Shown: positions 20,697-32,146 of the stretch, piece by piece
Layout: every line of letters begins with the position of its first letter
How positions within the stretch are numbered: position 1 is the stretch's first letter
Source of the DNA: Hippopus hippopus
Lineage: Eukaryota; Mollusca; Bivalvia; Cardiida; Cardiidae
Length of the DNA: 64,000 nucleotides
NCBI GenBank assembly: GCA_946811185.2
Contig: OX328101.1
Location: 29,806,122 to 29,870,121 of the forward strand
Direction: 5' to 3'
Notes under the pieces: model-generated
What the model was told of the DNA's origin: nothing
The model's input: only the letters and a program-made list of their open reading frames with translations
Database searches by the model: none
Position numbers and translations under genes: made by a program

Positions 20697-21092
20697 TGTT
20701 TTTCGGCCTTTGCAAAATACAGATATTGTCATTCCTTTCTAATCTATAAACAGAATTTCAAAAAAAAATCAGTGGTGGCATAATCAACTGTTTAGGTTTT
20801 CTTCATTGTCCCACAGAAATTTAGGCCAAGTAAATATATTATTCATATTTTTAAAGCAGTAAATTAAAACTGAAAAACACTGCCATTGACAATTATGAAA
20901 TTTTATCAAGGGTGGAGCATCCAATCTACCAAGTATTTTTCGCAGATGAATGAGCAGTCTTCTTATTCAAAGTGATGATAACTTACTTATTGGTGTATCT
21001 GTTTGCGCTATTTGATAAATCATAATTGCTTTACCCTATTTTCAGATGGATTTTAATGTTCTCCTTGTTAGCTGTTTTGTCAGACATTATCG

Positions 21093-21506
21093 TCTAACAC
21101 TTTACCAAATGACAAAGTTTTGGACTTTCCCAAATTAAAAGCATTAAATTTTGCTGTTCTGTTGATAAATGAAGCTCAAATAATGGAAATTGTCTTTAGA
21201 ACAGCATAAAACCTTGTTGGAAAATGGTGAAAATGTTTGTTACCAGCATTTACTTCTTTTCCCTCAAGGTTCTAAAAGTCGTTCTTTCTCAGTGTTGTTA
21301 AAACGTGAGAATGTGTGGTTAAGGGTTCAGACTGATTCAAATTGAAAGCAGCTGCAGACAAAAAAAAAATCTGATTGCAATTACAGTATCCTCAAAAGAG
21401 CAGAAAATATTGTGGGAAAAGGAGAAAATTTCCTCTTTTCCCAAGATTTGTTTCAGTTTTCTAAACCAGGGTCATTAACATAAAAAAATTGTTTGGTAAA
21501 GGGTTA
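21093..21506 (+). mobile_element. Two adjacent family A MITEs, plus
   Basis: Copy 1 runs CACTTTACCAAATGACAAAG to GTGTGGTTAAGGGTTCA. Copy 2 starts at that TTCA (a decayed TTAA) and ends TTGTTTGGTAAAGGGTTAA; the palindrome of copy 2 has lost its apex (GAGAAAATTTCCTC). Confidence 0.75.
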
Positions 21507-21519
21507 AACATCACTTCTA

Positions 21520-22600
21520 CAACAAACTGAAATAGGAGTTCGTTTCATCTCTTGTTCCGGGTAGCTGAACTAGTTTTTGACCTCCTCATTTGTATTGATA
21601 TACTAACATGAATAAATGGTAACTTGCAAATGGTCAAAACTATGGACATGTTTATTCTGCGGGCCTCTGTAGGCTTATTTACTGGAAATTTATGACATTG
21701 CTACCACTAATATTGCCATTTTTACATTACCATATAACCCACTACTGTATGTCTACATGTATTTTCAGACACAATAATCTTCACAGCAACCTTTTTGTTC
21801 CAACAATGAATTGGATTAATATCTAATCTTGAAAAATAAATTTAAATTTTATTGAACTTTTTACCTTCGAACAATGTGCTGAACAAGAAAAAGAAGCAGT
21901 TGCTGCCAGGGTTACTTTTCATTATCTCTCTTCATAGTAAACCACAAAAGAGCCTCAATATTCATTTCCCAGTGCCTTTTTGCACTGTCTGTCATTTCTT
22001 CAAGATATATTTATTTATGTATTTCTTGCTTTTATTGAAGTGCATGTGCTTATGTTTCTGTTCAAAAAAAGTCTAACCACATTTTCAAGAGAAAAGCTGC
22101 TACATTGACCCTAGGACTTTTCCTCAAAAAGAGATTTCTATCTTTTAACATCAGCAATTTCTCGAAACTTACCATGATGACTTCCCAACCCCCTACACCT
22201 TTCTGCTTTCAATGCAGGCAATTTTTAGAATGCTCTAATGTAAACACTGTGACAAATGAAAAAGCACTCAGAAAGAGCATTTTTTGCTACGATTCTTTTT
22301 GGCTGTCACTTGTTAAAGTTTCACTTCTTCAAGTTTCATTTCTTCTCCAAAAAAGGGTCTGAGTTTTTTAATTGAAGATATGAGAAGAAATTTAACGAAA
22401 ATAGCATAAAATTACTTTCTGGCTACAGAAACTACAAAAGAAACTTTAAGGCCTGAAGATAAATAGTGCAATGAGAAATTTCTCTGTTTTTGATGGGTGT
22501 TTCATAACAACAGTCACCTGCGGTTGTTTAAGATTTGAAACAAGAGGCAAATGGTTTAAGAGCTCTCATGTCTAACCTTTGTGCTTACCATTTCCAAAAC
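21520..22600. other. AT-rich interval, no feature identified
   Basis: Apart from short A/T runs I see no repeat core and no open frame with recognisable protein character; the longest frames are low-complexity hydrophobic translations of T-rich DNA. Confidence 0.5.
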
Positions 22601-22604
22601 AACC

Positions 22605-22812
22605 AAATTATTCACTCTATAAAACGGAGTGTAACTGCCCACTACATATTCGAAATCTTTATAATGTTGTTATTCTCAGATATAGTAAAAAACATTGTGG
22701 ATAACCGAGAAAATGTGAGTCACATTCATTTTCTCCCTTTTCTCTCATTTCCTTTTTTCATAATCTCTTCTACAAGGCCATTAAAACTCAGGACTGTGTG
22801 GTAAAGGGTTGA
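22605..22812 (+). mobile_element. Family A MITE, decayed, plus
   Basis: ACATTGTGGATAACCGAGAA / TTCATTTTCTCCC hairpin remnants and a good right end GGACTGTGTGGTAAAGGGTT. Confidence 0.7.
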
Positions 22813-22982
22813 GGAATAAAATACCTACAGACACTTGAATAACAATATTTACCTCTGTCTTTGGAGAGCAGATGAAGGAAGCAGTGTAATAAATTGCCAA
22901 AAACAAACAGGTGATTACAGTAAATATCTCAGGAATAAAAGCAAAATCTTTTCCCAGCGCCCCCCCCCCCATCTCAGTTCAT

Positions 22983-23155
22983 TTAATCCTTAACCAAACA
23001 ATCCCAGATATTGCTGGTAACGAGCAATTTCTTGTTTTTTCTACCCTTTCAAAGACAAATTGCATCATCAGAGTCAGATCTATTCTTCTTTTTGTCTTTA
23101 AATGCTTGCAAGCCGTACAAGTATTACAAGTTTTGTTGTCTGATAAAGACTTTAA
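22983..23155 (-). mobile_element. Family A MITE with deleted hairpin, minus
   Basis: TTAATCCTTAACCAAACAATCC is followed almost at once by the distal arm (CTACCCTTTCAAAGACAAAT), so most of the right arm and the palindrome are missing. Confidence 0.7.
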
Positions 23156-23212
23156 GACCACTTTCAAACACCTTTGTTACTTGTAAATGGGCATTATAAA
23201 GATGACTTACAA

Positions 23213-23441
23213 GTTAGCCCTTTACCACACAATCCCAGGTTTTAATGACCTTGCCTGAGAAATCTTTTGACAACATTGTGGGAAAAGGAGAAAATGCTGG
23301 TAACCAGCATTTTCTCCTTTTTCCAGAGTGTTCTCTACCTTATCAAAGGCAGAAATCATCATCTGAGCAACATTTAGTTTTTCATCTGCAACTACTTTCA
23401 ATCTGGGTAAGCCTAAAAATTACATTGTTTGGTTAAGAGCT
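23213..23441 (-). mobile_element. Family A MITE, near-consensus, minus
   Basis: GCCCTTTACCACACAATCCC, TTTTAATGACCTTGCCTGAG, clean hairpin (ATGCTGGTAACCAGCAT), end TTGTTTGGTTAAGAGCTAA. Confidence 0.85.
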
Positions 23442-23789
23442 AATACATCAAAGCATGTGAAAGTATAGTCACAAAAGGATAAATTATCAGATTCTAGGGC
23501 AACTATTCAGTTTGTAGGTAACTTTTCCATAAAAAAAAAAAAAACTGAGATACCCCAAACAACTAAACCGAAATTGAGATAATTTCAACAAGGCCAACAG
23601 AAAAACAATTTTGTATGTAGAATTTATTCGTATCTTACAAAATAACCAGTTTCTTGTCAATTTGTTACAGTAATTCTAGTTTTATTGAAGTCAACTGGTT
23701 TAGAAGTGTCAACATACATGTACATATTACACCTATATCAGTATCCTGGATCAAAGTGCTTCTGAATTTTTTTAACTTTGTTTTTTTTT

Positions 23790-23983
23790 TAAAAGAATGC
23801 TGTAGAAAACATCATGGGAAAAGGAGAAAATGCTTGTTAACAGCACTTTCTCCTTTTCCTACATTTTTTTCTCATCTACCAAAGACAAATTTCATCATTT
23901 TGAGCCATAATAAAATTTTGTCGTCTGCAAATGCTTTCAATTAGAACAAGTTGAAAACTTTGTTGTCTGATAAAGAGTTTCTC
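23790..23983 (-). mobile_element. Family A MITE, left-truncated, minus
   Basis: Starts at the hairpin (GAAAACATCATGGGAAAAGG) and keeps the full distal arm to TTGTTGTCTGATAAAGAGTT. Confidence 0.75.
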
Positions 23984-24144
23984 ACCCTTTATTACTGTTC
24001 TATTATCACTGTCTATATATAGATCTTTGGCAACGATTGGTTAAACTGTTCAGGAATTATAATATTTTTCATTTTTGAGAAACTAATGTAAGATTATATA
24101 AATGAAAAAAAAAAGATCAAACTGGAAGCCAGGCTACCCCACTG

Positions 24145-24376
24145 GGTTAAATCTATACAAAATGACAACATTTCAGACTTGTCCAAATCAGAGACATTTA
24201 CAGACTACAAAATAAATGTGACTCAAATATTGAAATTTGTTTTTGGAAGGGCAGAAAACATTTGTGGGAATAGCAGAAAATGCTGGTCACCAGCATTTTC
24301 TCCTTTTCCCACAAATGTTTTCAAAAGGCTTCTCCCTTAGGGTTGTTAAAACCTGGGATTGTGTGGTTCAGGGTTA
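24145..24376 (+). mobile_element. Family A MITE, plus
   Basis: GGGTTAAATCTATACAAAAT left end, hairpin ATGCTGGTCACCAGCAT with CACAAATG extended stems, right end GGATTGTGTGGTTCAGGGTTAA. Confidence 0.85.
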
Positions 24377-24593
24377 AGGGTGCAATGTTATGCTATAGAT
24401 TTGACCTAAGTCCCCCCTATATAATCTAATTCAACCTTGTATACAGGCAAACTTTTGAACCCTTTGAAAAACTTCAATATTTGCAGGTTATCAGAATGAT
24501 ATCACAGGGGGATTTTTTTCCACAAACAATATCCAGCTTTTTTATCTCCTTTACGTTTTTCCATACCATGGATGACACAAGTAGTTTTTGGGT

Positions 24594-24660
24594 TGTGTAG
24601 ACCAAGATCAGACTGCACAGAATGTGCAGACTAATCTGAGCTTAGCTGTCCACTAGACGC
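24594..24660. repeat. Family B palindrome fragment
   Basis: GTGTAGACCAAGATCAGACT with a decayed second arm (GACTAATCTGAGCTTAGC). Confidence 0.5.
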
Positions 24661-24764
24661 AATTTAATCAAAATTATGACTGAACTCTCTCTTAAGCTTG
24701 TAGCAGCACTGTATTTGTAGCCGTTAAAAAAAGTATAATTTACTTATTCAGAAGTGAAAGAGGT

Positions 24765-24820
24765 TCAGGCTACACAAAACATTGTGGAAAAAGGAGAAGG
24801 TGCTGGAAACCATCTAAATA
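24765..24820 (-). repeat. Family A half hairpin
   Basis: Only ACAAAACATTGTGGAAAAAGG and GAAGGTGCTGGAAACC remain. Confidence 0.4.
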
Positions 24821-25094
24821 GAAAATTGTCCAGGAACAGCAAAAACCATTGGTGGCTAAAGTTTGTATGTTGTGGAAGTCACAAGGAATATGGTAATTGG
24901 GAGAAAAAACAAAATGTTGAATGGTTTCTAACATTATCATTATAAATTTTTGAGAAGGTATCATTTTTATTAATCGAAAGGAATGAGCACATAATCATGT
25001 GGGAAAATCAGCTGTAGATTAACCAAGTATTTTGCCCTGTTCATGTTACAGATATTGAACAGTAAATGTTCTATTGGTTAAAACACTTTAATAC

Positions 25095-25318
25095 TTAACC
25101 CCTTACGACACCATCCCCAGTTTTAATGACTCAAAGAGGGAGACTTTTGAAAAAATTATGTGAAAAGGAGAAAATGCTGGTACCAACATTTTCTCCTTTT
25201 CCCACAATATTTTCTATCCGATCAAAAACTGATTCCAACCATCTGCACAACTTCAATTTTTTGTTTGCAAATGTTTGCATTTTGAGATAAAAAAATTCTG
25301 TCGTTTAGTACAGAGTTA
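25095..25318 (-). mobile_element. Family A MITE, minus
   Basis: TTAACCCCTTACGACACCAT, AGTTTTAATGACTCAAAGAG, hairpin with a one-base shortened apex (ATGCTGGTACCAACAT), end TCGTTTAGTACAGAGTTAA. Confidence 0.85.
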
Positions 25319-25478
25319 AACTGAATTTCTGTTATGAAAGCTATAATTCTTTTCATTAAAGCTACATATTGTTTCTTTGTTTAAGTATGTTGCGTCAAAC
25401 GGTTTGAGTGAAATTAATATGCTTTATAACAACTTTTACACAATTTTACTACTTTTCTGTTTCGTCATGTATTTTGCC

Positions 25479-25708
25479 TTAACTCATTACCAAACGACAA
25501 AATTTTAGGTTTGTCCAAATCGAAAGCATTTGCAGACGACAAAATAAAAGTGACTGAAAATTTGAAATTTGTTTTGTGAATGGTAGAAAACACTGTGGGA
25601 AAAGGAGAAAATGCTGGTTACCAGCATTTTTTTCCTTTTCCCACAATGTTTTCTAAAGGCTTCTTTCTCAGGGTCGTCAAAAGTAGGGATTGTGTGGTAA
25701 TGGGTTAA
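25479..25708 (+). mobile_element. Family A MITE, near-consensus, plus
   Basis: TTAACTCATTACCAAACGAC to GGATTGTGTGGTAATGGGTTAA, with intact hairpin (ATGCTGGTTACCAGCAT). Confidence 0.9.
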
Positions 25709-26021
25709 GTTGTATCAGCACATATATAGTCATTGCTATGTCAAAATTAGCCTCTATGGTGATATATGGCAAGTTCAGGAAAATTGGGCCTCCGTCTTTC
25801 CCATTATTTGCATTTAATTAACTTTAGATAAAATAAGATTTATACAAGCTACACACATTTTTTTTTACTCTATTGTAATATGATTAATGTCATTATTTGA
25901 AGTTATAATGTAAGCAGGATAATTGTGGTATTTGTTTACAAATAGTGGCTTATTCAATATCATTGAAAACATTAACACAGCAGTTTAAATGCAGTGTAAC
26001 TAATTTAATTATGATTAGAAG

Positions 26022-26903
26022 CAGTGTTCTGCCGAGGCCGCGTATTTGCGATTTTCTCGCTAAAAAATTCAAAATGTCGCAGAAAAAATCGGTAAAAGGC
26101 GATTCCTGTCGCATATCAAAAATCGCGGAATCAGCCGCGTAACTATTACAATTTAGTGTTTTTCATGGGCGCCGAAGGTGCGTATATGCAAAATGAAATT
26201 TGATTGGGCGCAGACCGAAAACATCAACCAAGTACTGATCCTGTACTTTACTGTCATGACGTAGTATCTTCTGCAATCTCATTCGGAAAATGGTTTCGTC
26301 GACACGGCGAAAAAGCGGGTTATTATCCTAAGCTTCTATGGTCTGCCAAAGCATACCAACAATCAGAGCTCAAAGTCCGATAATGTTCTGATGCCTAGTA
26401 CCCCTCCCACTTAATCAACATCGTTAGAAGATAGTAAAAAATACCTGTACGACAGTTCTTAGTAGATCTATTTAAAAGAATATGATCGCGACCGCAACTT
26501 TACTACAGTATGGATTTAAAAAAAAAAACCCAAAAAGTACGCATTTACTGTTAAAAAAAAATGTTACCTCAGGACTTCTACTCATATATGTTATGACGTG
26601 CAGAGAACGTCTATTGTAGATCAGCCGTCATGGCCGAGTCTTTCCAGGGTGATTTTAAGAAAAGTCTCAACTGGAAATACTCAACCGTGTTAGATCTAGT
26701 TGCATTTAAATCGACATTTTGGCTAGCGAAAGAGAACATAGGAATTAACAAGTATGTGTATTGGGGAACTAATTTCAATTTCTTATTTTTAAACCATTTT
26801 AATGCATACTAAATTTTGTCCCCAAATTTTTAAAAATGTCTCAAACTTTTCTGGATGAGTGAGACATTTGCCTCCACTTTTTGAAATCCTTGGCAAAACA
26901 CTG
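26022..26903 (+). mobile_element. hAT-like DNA transposon remnant
   Basis: CAGTGTTCTGCCGAGG at the left and CCTTGGCAAAACACTG at the right are inverted repeats starting CAGTG, as in hAT elements. TTAGAAG occurs immediately left of the element (26015-26021) and immediately right (26904-26910), consistent with an 8-bp duplication that lost a base. The interior is richer in CG than its surroundings. A short frame beginning ATGGCCGAG at 26630 could be a leftover 5' coding piece, but I do not recognise it as transposase. Confidence 0.6.
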
Positions 26904-27399
26904 TTAGAAGCCATAGATAGCTCATCTATAATCATGTGAGAATTAACCTGTATCCCCCCTGTTTGAATATTGATTGATCCAAATGGTTGTCATATTTATC
27001 ACATTCAGTTTATACAAACTAATGATCAGCCAAGCATTGAATTTAAAATAAATTAGTTATGACACACCCCTTCAGAAAAAAAGAGATGGATTAGTAAATA
27101 TTAAAATTAATTTCAGAACAAAATTTTTAACAAAATGCAAAGTCATATTGGCATTATCCCCTCCCCCACTCCGTTACCAGAATCTTATGTGACTGAAACT
27201 GTCAAACTGAGAAAAATAAAAAAATAAATCTGAACTTTTCTCTTTAAATTAGCATGTCACTAAATTTAAAGTTTATAGTCTAGACCATTTTGAAAAAGAA
27301 TTATTTACTGTTGGCAGGCTGCTTGACCTTTTTTTTTAACTTTTATATTATGGGGACATCTTAAGTTTCCAAAATTAAAACATGACAAATAGAGATAAA

Positions 27400-27635
27400 A
27401 GCCAAGGTATGCAATTTCTCCATGTCTCGAAAATTCTATTAGGTGGCTACTACTACTACTAGCATAAGATCTTAGCTTTGAATGCACTTTGGGTAAACAC
27501 CTTGAATTGAAATAAAAAAGGTCACCAAAAGACAGCACTAGTGGTAATTTAATTTGGTGGCATTAAATCTTAGCTCTGGATGCATTGAGGATAAATGCCT
27601 TGAAATGAAAAAAATAACATCACTAAGGGTATCAA
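27400..27635. repeat. Diverged tandem pair, period about 98 bp
   Basis: GGTGGC...ATCTTAGCT...GGATAAATGCCTTGAA-like text occurs twice (ATCTTAGCT at 27469 and 27567). It lies downstream of the TENT5 stop codon and may be in its 3' untranslated or intergenic DNA. Confidence 0.6.
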
Positions 27636-27636
27636 T

Positions 27637-27860
27637 TTAATCCTTTACCAAACAATTCCAAAATGTAATGACCCTGGAGAAGGGCTTTTGAAAAAGTGGA
27701 AAAAGGAGAAAATGCTGGTTAAAAGTATTTTCTCCTTTTTGCACGATGTCTTCTACTTCTCAAAGACCAATGGTATCATCTGAGCCACATTTCATTTGTA
27801 TGTATGGAAATGATTTCAATATGGACAAGCCTAAAATTTTGTCTTCTTGTAAAGAGTTAA
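27637..27860 (-). mobile_element. Family A MITE 3' of TENT5
   Basis: TTAATCCTTTACCAAACAATTC to TCTTGTAAAGAGTTAA. The hairpin core is modified (ATGCTGGTTAAAAGTAT). It lies about 210 bp beyond the TENT5 stop codon, so it may be within the 3' untranslated region of that gene. Confidence 0.85.
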
Positions 27861-28069
27861 TAAACTTTATAGTAATACCTTTCTGGACCTGTTTATATTC
27901 ATGAATATTTACACATGACATTCTTTCCAACCAAACCATCTCAGCACAAAACAATATAATTACATCAGTCTTGGACTCGTAATTTTTTCTATAACAGAAA
28001 GAACTTCTCTGACATTTTGACAAACACAAAAAAAAATGAGACAAAAAATACGCACACAGTCTATGACAT

Positions 28070-29311
28070 TCATGAGCACTGTAAGTATGGAGCTGGGCAA
28101 TATGGGCACTGACTATCCATGTATACCTGAGGGACATTATTTGTGTAGCAATAATACTGCCCCGATAACTCTATACTAACAGGGCCATAGAAAACTTGAT
28201 CTATTGTCAAACCATTAAGCACATCAAACTGCTGCATTTCCAGGTATTTATTGTGAGCCTTTTGCTCCTGTTCCAGCAATACTTGGCAGGCTAACTGATG
28301 AATAAGATTGAGAGTCTGACGGCGTTCATGTCCCATTAAACATATGGTACTCTCATCCACCACTCTATATAATATTAACAGGTATTGGTGTTTCTGCATG
28401 TCCTCTTCCTCACTGAAATGATTGTTCAGGTAAGATTCCAGTTTTTGTTTTTGTTGACTAACATCACTGAAGTCTATGAAAAACCTTGAGCACATGTATC
28501 TCTCCGATTGTGCAATGTCCATAGTCGGGGCTGGTCTGAAACCCCTTGTAAGTAAATTGCAATACTTCAGTAAACCACCACCCCTTATTTCTTCTGGGTT
28601 TCTTGTAGCTATGAGCTTGGAATTCAAGTGTGTCCAGGCCTCATTAAAGTCTCCGTACACACTCTCAGCGACAAGAGTTGGGTAAATATTGTCACTCATT
28701 GGCGTTTTCCCATCAGAAATTCCATAAAATGTCAATAAACTATCCAGAATAATCTGAAATGAATCTACACTGAATTCATACTGCCGTTTCACTCTGTCCA
28801 CAAATTTCAACTCCACATTTTTACCCTTGTTGTTTGAGAGAGAGATCAAACTCCACCTATCCCCATGCTCGTTACACACTTTCACCATTTTTTGGACATA
28901 TGCCTCCTTCAGGCTACAGCTGCTCATCTTGTCCCGATTTACACCCTCGGGCAAAAACTCCAGGAGGCAGTTTAGAACACAGTTCTTGATTTTCTGCAAC
29001 TCATTGTGATTAGTCAAGTCGACTCCGAAAATAAGGTCCAAGTCATTGTACGGTTGCACATTGTCATTTCCATTACCTAGGATATAACTAGCGGCCCCGC
29101 CGTTTATTCTAACATCCCGAACGCTTACGCCCTCGGTTCTTAATTTTTCTCGAACCACTTGCACCAAGTCTTTTAATTTTACTTCCAAAGTTGGAAAATT
29201 TCCGCGGCCATGGATGGGAACCGCATCTTCCATAACTTTGTCAAGTTTCTTCACTTGTTCATAACACAACACTTGGAAACGTCCACAAGTGGAACTATCC
29301 TCTAAATCCAT
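28070..29311 (-). CDS. TENT5: TENT5 (FAM46) terminal nucleotidyltransferase / non-canonical poly(A) polymerase
   Basis: The product is a 413-residue protein. TENT5 proteins add adenosines to the 3' ends of mRNAs, notably those for secreted proteins, and act in the cytoplasm near the ER. Visible here: [13 protein letters not shown] (31-43), the nucleotide-binding NGGAAS (70-75), the catalytic pair D90 and D92 in DLDLIF, a likely third carboxylate E167 in NVELKF, and the family signatures [13 protein letters not shown] (134-146), [42 protein letters not shown] (237-254), [11 protein letters not shown] (271-281) and [14 protein letters not shown]. Length is typical (vertebrate members about 390-440). 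I chose the ATG at 29309-29311: the open frame extends ten codons further upstream but only to a TTG. No intron interrupts it. The last 70 residues diverge and end in a Cys-rich [11 protein letters not shown]. Invertebrates usually have few TENT5 copies; I cannot assign a vertebrate paralogue letter. Confidence 0.95.
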   Translation of the reverse strand: MDLEDSSTCGRFQVLCYEQVKKLDKVMEDAVPIHGRGNFPTLEVKLKDLVQVVREKLRTEGVSVRDVRINGGAASYILGNGNDNVQPYNDLDLIFGVDLTNHNELQKIKNCVLNCLLEFLPEGVNRDKMSSCSLKEAYVQKMVKVCNEHGDRWSLISLSNNKGKNVELKFVDRVKRQYEFSVDSFQIILDSLLTFYGISDGKTPMSDNIYPTLVAESVYGDFNEAWTHLNSKLIATRNPEEIRGGGLLKYCNLLTRGFRPAPTMDIAQSERYMCSRFFIDFSDVSQQKQKLESYLNNHFSEEEDMQKHQYLLILYRVVDESTICLMGHERRQTLNLIHQLACQVLLEQEQKAHNKYLEMQQFDVLNGLTIDQVFYGPVSIELSGQYYCYTNNVPQVYMDSQCPYCPAPYLQCS

Positions 29312-29620
29312 CCTGCTGTTGCTTTCAAAAAAATAATTCAATTTTTTTTGAAAGCTAGCGAAATAAAAATATGTCTTATTTCTTCAGCTGTTACTTATTC
29401 AATGAAACATCCTCAGCGAGCTCGTACAATTTATTGATCTGTTTCCTCCTATTTCGCAACCAGCTGATTTGTTGAATAATACCTGACGGGAACCAGTCAA
29501 TCTTTTCCGCCGAACTTGATACCTGAAAATGAAATTAACAACATTCTTACACTGCTCACGGTAAAACAAGAAAAGTTTACTCATGATATAACTTTCGAAA
29601 GTCATTTGGGCCTTTTGGCC
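29312..29620 (-). promoter_or_regulatory. Probable TENT5 5' untranslated region with a candidate splice acceptor
   Basis: Minus-strand text immediately upstream of the ATG contains TCATTTTCAG followed by GTATCAAGTTC (about 29520-29530), a good splice acceptor. The coding exon may therefore begin there with an untranslated leader, with a first exon further upstream. No TATA box is evident. This is inference from motifs only. Confidence 0.35.
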
Positions 29621-30330
29621 TAAAACTTAAGCCAAAAATTCCAGCGTCTTTTTTTCATTTTTTGTTGGATCATAGGAGATTATGTTCTAAAAATAACTCC
29701 AGCGTTTTCCGTACTAAGCTCGCCACAGTTTATTTTTAGCTCACTAGAACTTTCCATACGTTATGAAATGTATTTTATTTCGTAGGGGAGACGCAGATAA
29801 TTTTTCCCGTAACATTAGATCTGTTTGACTACAGTACTATTTAACTGAGTAATAATGAAAAATTTCATTCCTTTTTTTAAATTCTTTGTTACCAGTGTCT
29901 AGTTTCGGTTTCGGATTCCCTCCGAGGGGTGGGGGTGTACAAGAAAGATAACTTATCGTAAGTACAAAATATATATCGTAATCAGTAACGCCCCCTTACC
30001 AAAAGGCTCTATCTCTGCCTGATTAATCATTAAGTTATATAGTTTCAGCGTCAGCCATTTGAAAAATGTGTAATTGCTTATTTTGAAAAACAGTCTTTCA
30101 AACTCTTTGCCCATAAATCATCATGTTATTATCTGTAAATTTACACCCAGAAGATAACCTAAATCGTCCAAAAATTTAAGACAATATTTCACTTCTCAAA
30201 AATCTTGTAGATCTATTCTGAAAGTTGCTTTAAAAATCTATAAACAGCTATTTCAATTCAGCGAAGAAATTTTAAACAAAAAGCAAAACGTGAAAAATTA
30301 AAAATAATCGTGATTTCAAAAAAATTCACT
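29620..30330. other. Upstream of TENT5, no repeat or gene identified
   Basis: One of the longer stretches free of the MITE families. It would hold a TENT5 promoter if the first exon is close, but I see no decisive motif. Confidence 0.4.
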
Positions 30331-30339
30331 TTGCCGGAT

Positions 30340-30440
30340 AAAATCCCACCATACCGGACTGCACGTTTTATGCGGTCTGATCTTCGGTCTTCATCGTCCG
30401 CAAGAGCTGTTATCGAGTCTCGCTTGTAAGCCTGTGAGTT
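30340..30440 (-). repeat. Family B right-end fragment, minus
   Basis: GGACTGCACGTTTTATGCGG through CATCGTCCGCAAGAGC to GAGTCTCGCTTGTAAGCC. Confidence 0.55.
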
Positions 30441-30513
30441 AGTTTACGCTACGGCATAACAGAGGGGAGTTGATAAGTTATTGATTAGTTATTTGGAAAT
30501 ATAAAGGAAAGAT

Positions 30514-30783
30514 TATATGATCTGCAACACGCGAAAAGGGGCATTCGGACATTTGCGTAAAGTGTCTTCTCGGATCAGCCTGCGCACTCCGCGCAGGCTA
30601 ATCCGAAACAACACTTTCCGTTTTTATGTAATTTTCTGTTTTGCGCAAGTCTACTGTAGCACAAAATCTAGTGTAGTCGTGAAGTGCATTCTCGGATTAG
30701 ACTGCGCGAACTGCGCAGGCTGATCCGAAACGACACTTTACGCAAATGTCCGAATGCGACTTGTCGCGTGTTGCAAGCCAATT
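30514..30783 (+). mobile_element. Family C MITE
   Basis: TCTGCAACACGCGAAAAGGG to GTCGCGTGTTGCAAGCCA with both internal GC-rich palindromes. The terminal TA duplications are worn. Confidence 0.85.
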
Positions 30784-30819
30784 ATAGCAACATTTCTTTA
30801 CACACTCCTTTAAACTTTA

Positions 30820-31041
30820 CAAAACAACCCCGAGTTTTGAGAACCTTACGAAAGAAGCCCTTTGAAAACATCGTGGTGGGGGGGGGATGAGACAAAAGTT
30901 TTAGCCAGCATTTTCTCCTCATCCTTCAATGTTTTCTACACTTTCTGAATCAAAACCCATCATTTGCACAGCAATTAGACAAAATTGTCGCTTTAAGGCT
31001 TGCAGAGTGAAAGAAAATTTTGTCATTTTGTAAAGGGTTAA
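30820..31041 (-). mobile_element. Family A MITE, minus
   Basis: TTAAACTTTACAAAACAACC, hairpin damaged by a G run (30874-30886), end TCATTTTGTAAAGGGTTAA; its TTAA is shared with the next copy. Confidence 0.8.
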
Positions 31042-31265
31042 TCCTTGCCGGACAACAAAATTTTAGATTCGTCTAAATGAAAACATTTGTAGACGACAAA
31101 ACAAACATAACTCAAAAAACTGACAAATGTTATCTTTGAAACATAGAAAACATTGTGGAAAAAGGAGAACACGCTGGTTACCAGCATGTTCTCCTTTCCC
31201 ACAATGTTTTCAAAAGTCGTTTTCATTTGGGTCGTTAAAACTCGGAACTGTCTGGTAAAAGTTAA
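31038..31265 (+). mobile_element. Family A MITE, plus, sharing a TTAA
   Basis: TTAATCCTTGCCGGACAACA to GAACTGTCTGGTAAAAGTTAA. Hairpin GAGAACACGCTGGTTACC/AGCATGTTCTC: both arms carry C where the consensus has A (AACA), so the stem has changed on both sides. Confidence 0.85.
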
Positions 31266-31394
31266 ACCATCATCGAAACTTTGGGAGTCCTGAGGTAAAA
31301 CAGTCAAAAAAAACCTCCCAATACTTATTTCGTAATTGTGGAAACCTTCGATATGATAACCCTTCACCCAAAACCATATGAACTATGCTGAAAC

Positions 31395-31640
31395 TTTGAA
31401 ATTGTCTGATAACTCCCGCATTAAAGGCCCCGTGGCGACCAAAGGTAAACAATGCGGGTCTTAAATGCATTTGCATTTAAATCATGGTCTTTAAAAGCAT
31501 GGAATCTAGTTTTTCTGAAGATGACATTCTGATATTGTGTGGTAGGTCCAAGTGTTAGTCGCTGGCAGAAGAAAAAATGGAACATGCCGGGGAAAAAGTT
31601 GCCAAGTCGCTCTTTCTGTTTGTTTTTTTAACTTGGTCTT
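31395..31640. repeat. Family E fragment
   Basis: TTAAAGGCCCCGTGGCGACC and AAAGGTAAACAATGCGGGTC match the left end of the family E element at 36783; GTTAGTCGCTGGCAGAAG matches its inner repeat. The right half is missing. Confidence 0.65.
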
Positions 31641-31702
31641 TAAGCCATCAATATGTTTATAAACAACAAGCATAATTTACTAACACTACATATACCTTTA
31701 GC

Positions 31703-31768
31703 AGGTAGAGGAGGAGGAGGAGAAGCAGCTGCAGCAGAAGAAGAAGAAGAAGATTATGATGATGAAGC
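31703..31768. repeat. Purine-rich trinucleotide microsatellite
   Basis: AGG, AGC and AAG triplets in succession, about 60 bp. It would encode Glu/Lys-rich text in frame, but no open frame of gene-like character surrounds it. Confidence 0.8.
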
Positions 31769-31902
31769 CGAAATGGTGTGAACCCGCCAGGTATGACCAC
31801 GGTCATTGTCTACCACGATAAAACAAGATCCACTCATGTAAATGATCACCCATGAACTACGTTATCATTCTTCTTGGTCTAAAGATATCCTACAGACATA
31901 CG

Positions 31903-32146
31903 TTAACATTTTTTACCACACAACTCATAGAGTTTTAATAATTTCCAGCCGGAAGACTTTTAAAAACATTGTGGAAAAAAAGAGAAAATGCTGGTAACCA
32001 GCATTTTCTCCGTTTTCCATAATGTTTTCTACCTTTTCAAAGGAAAATTCTATCATTTGAGTCTCGTTATGATATATTTGTTGTCTGCAAACGCTTTGAA
32101 TTTGGACCAGTCTCTTATTTTTTTGGTGTCTGGTAATGACATTTAA
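31903..32146 (-). mobile_element. Family A MITE, minus
   Basis: TTAACATTTTTTACCACACA, hairpin GTGGAAAAAAAGAGAAAATG...ATGCTGGTAACCAGCAT, end GGTGTCTGGTAATGACATTTAA. Confidence 0.8.

Noticed and set aside
29312..29341. Ten-codon upstream extension of TENT5
   Set aside because: The extension begins with TTG, not ATG. The ATG at 29311 gives a normal-length protein whose N-terminal text aligns with the family.
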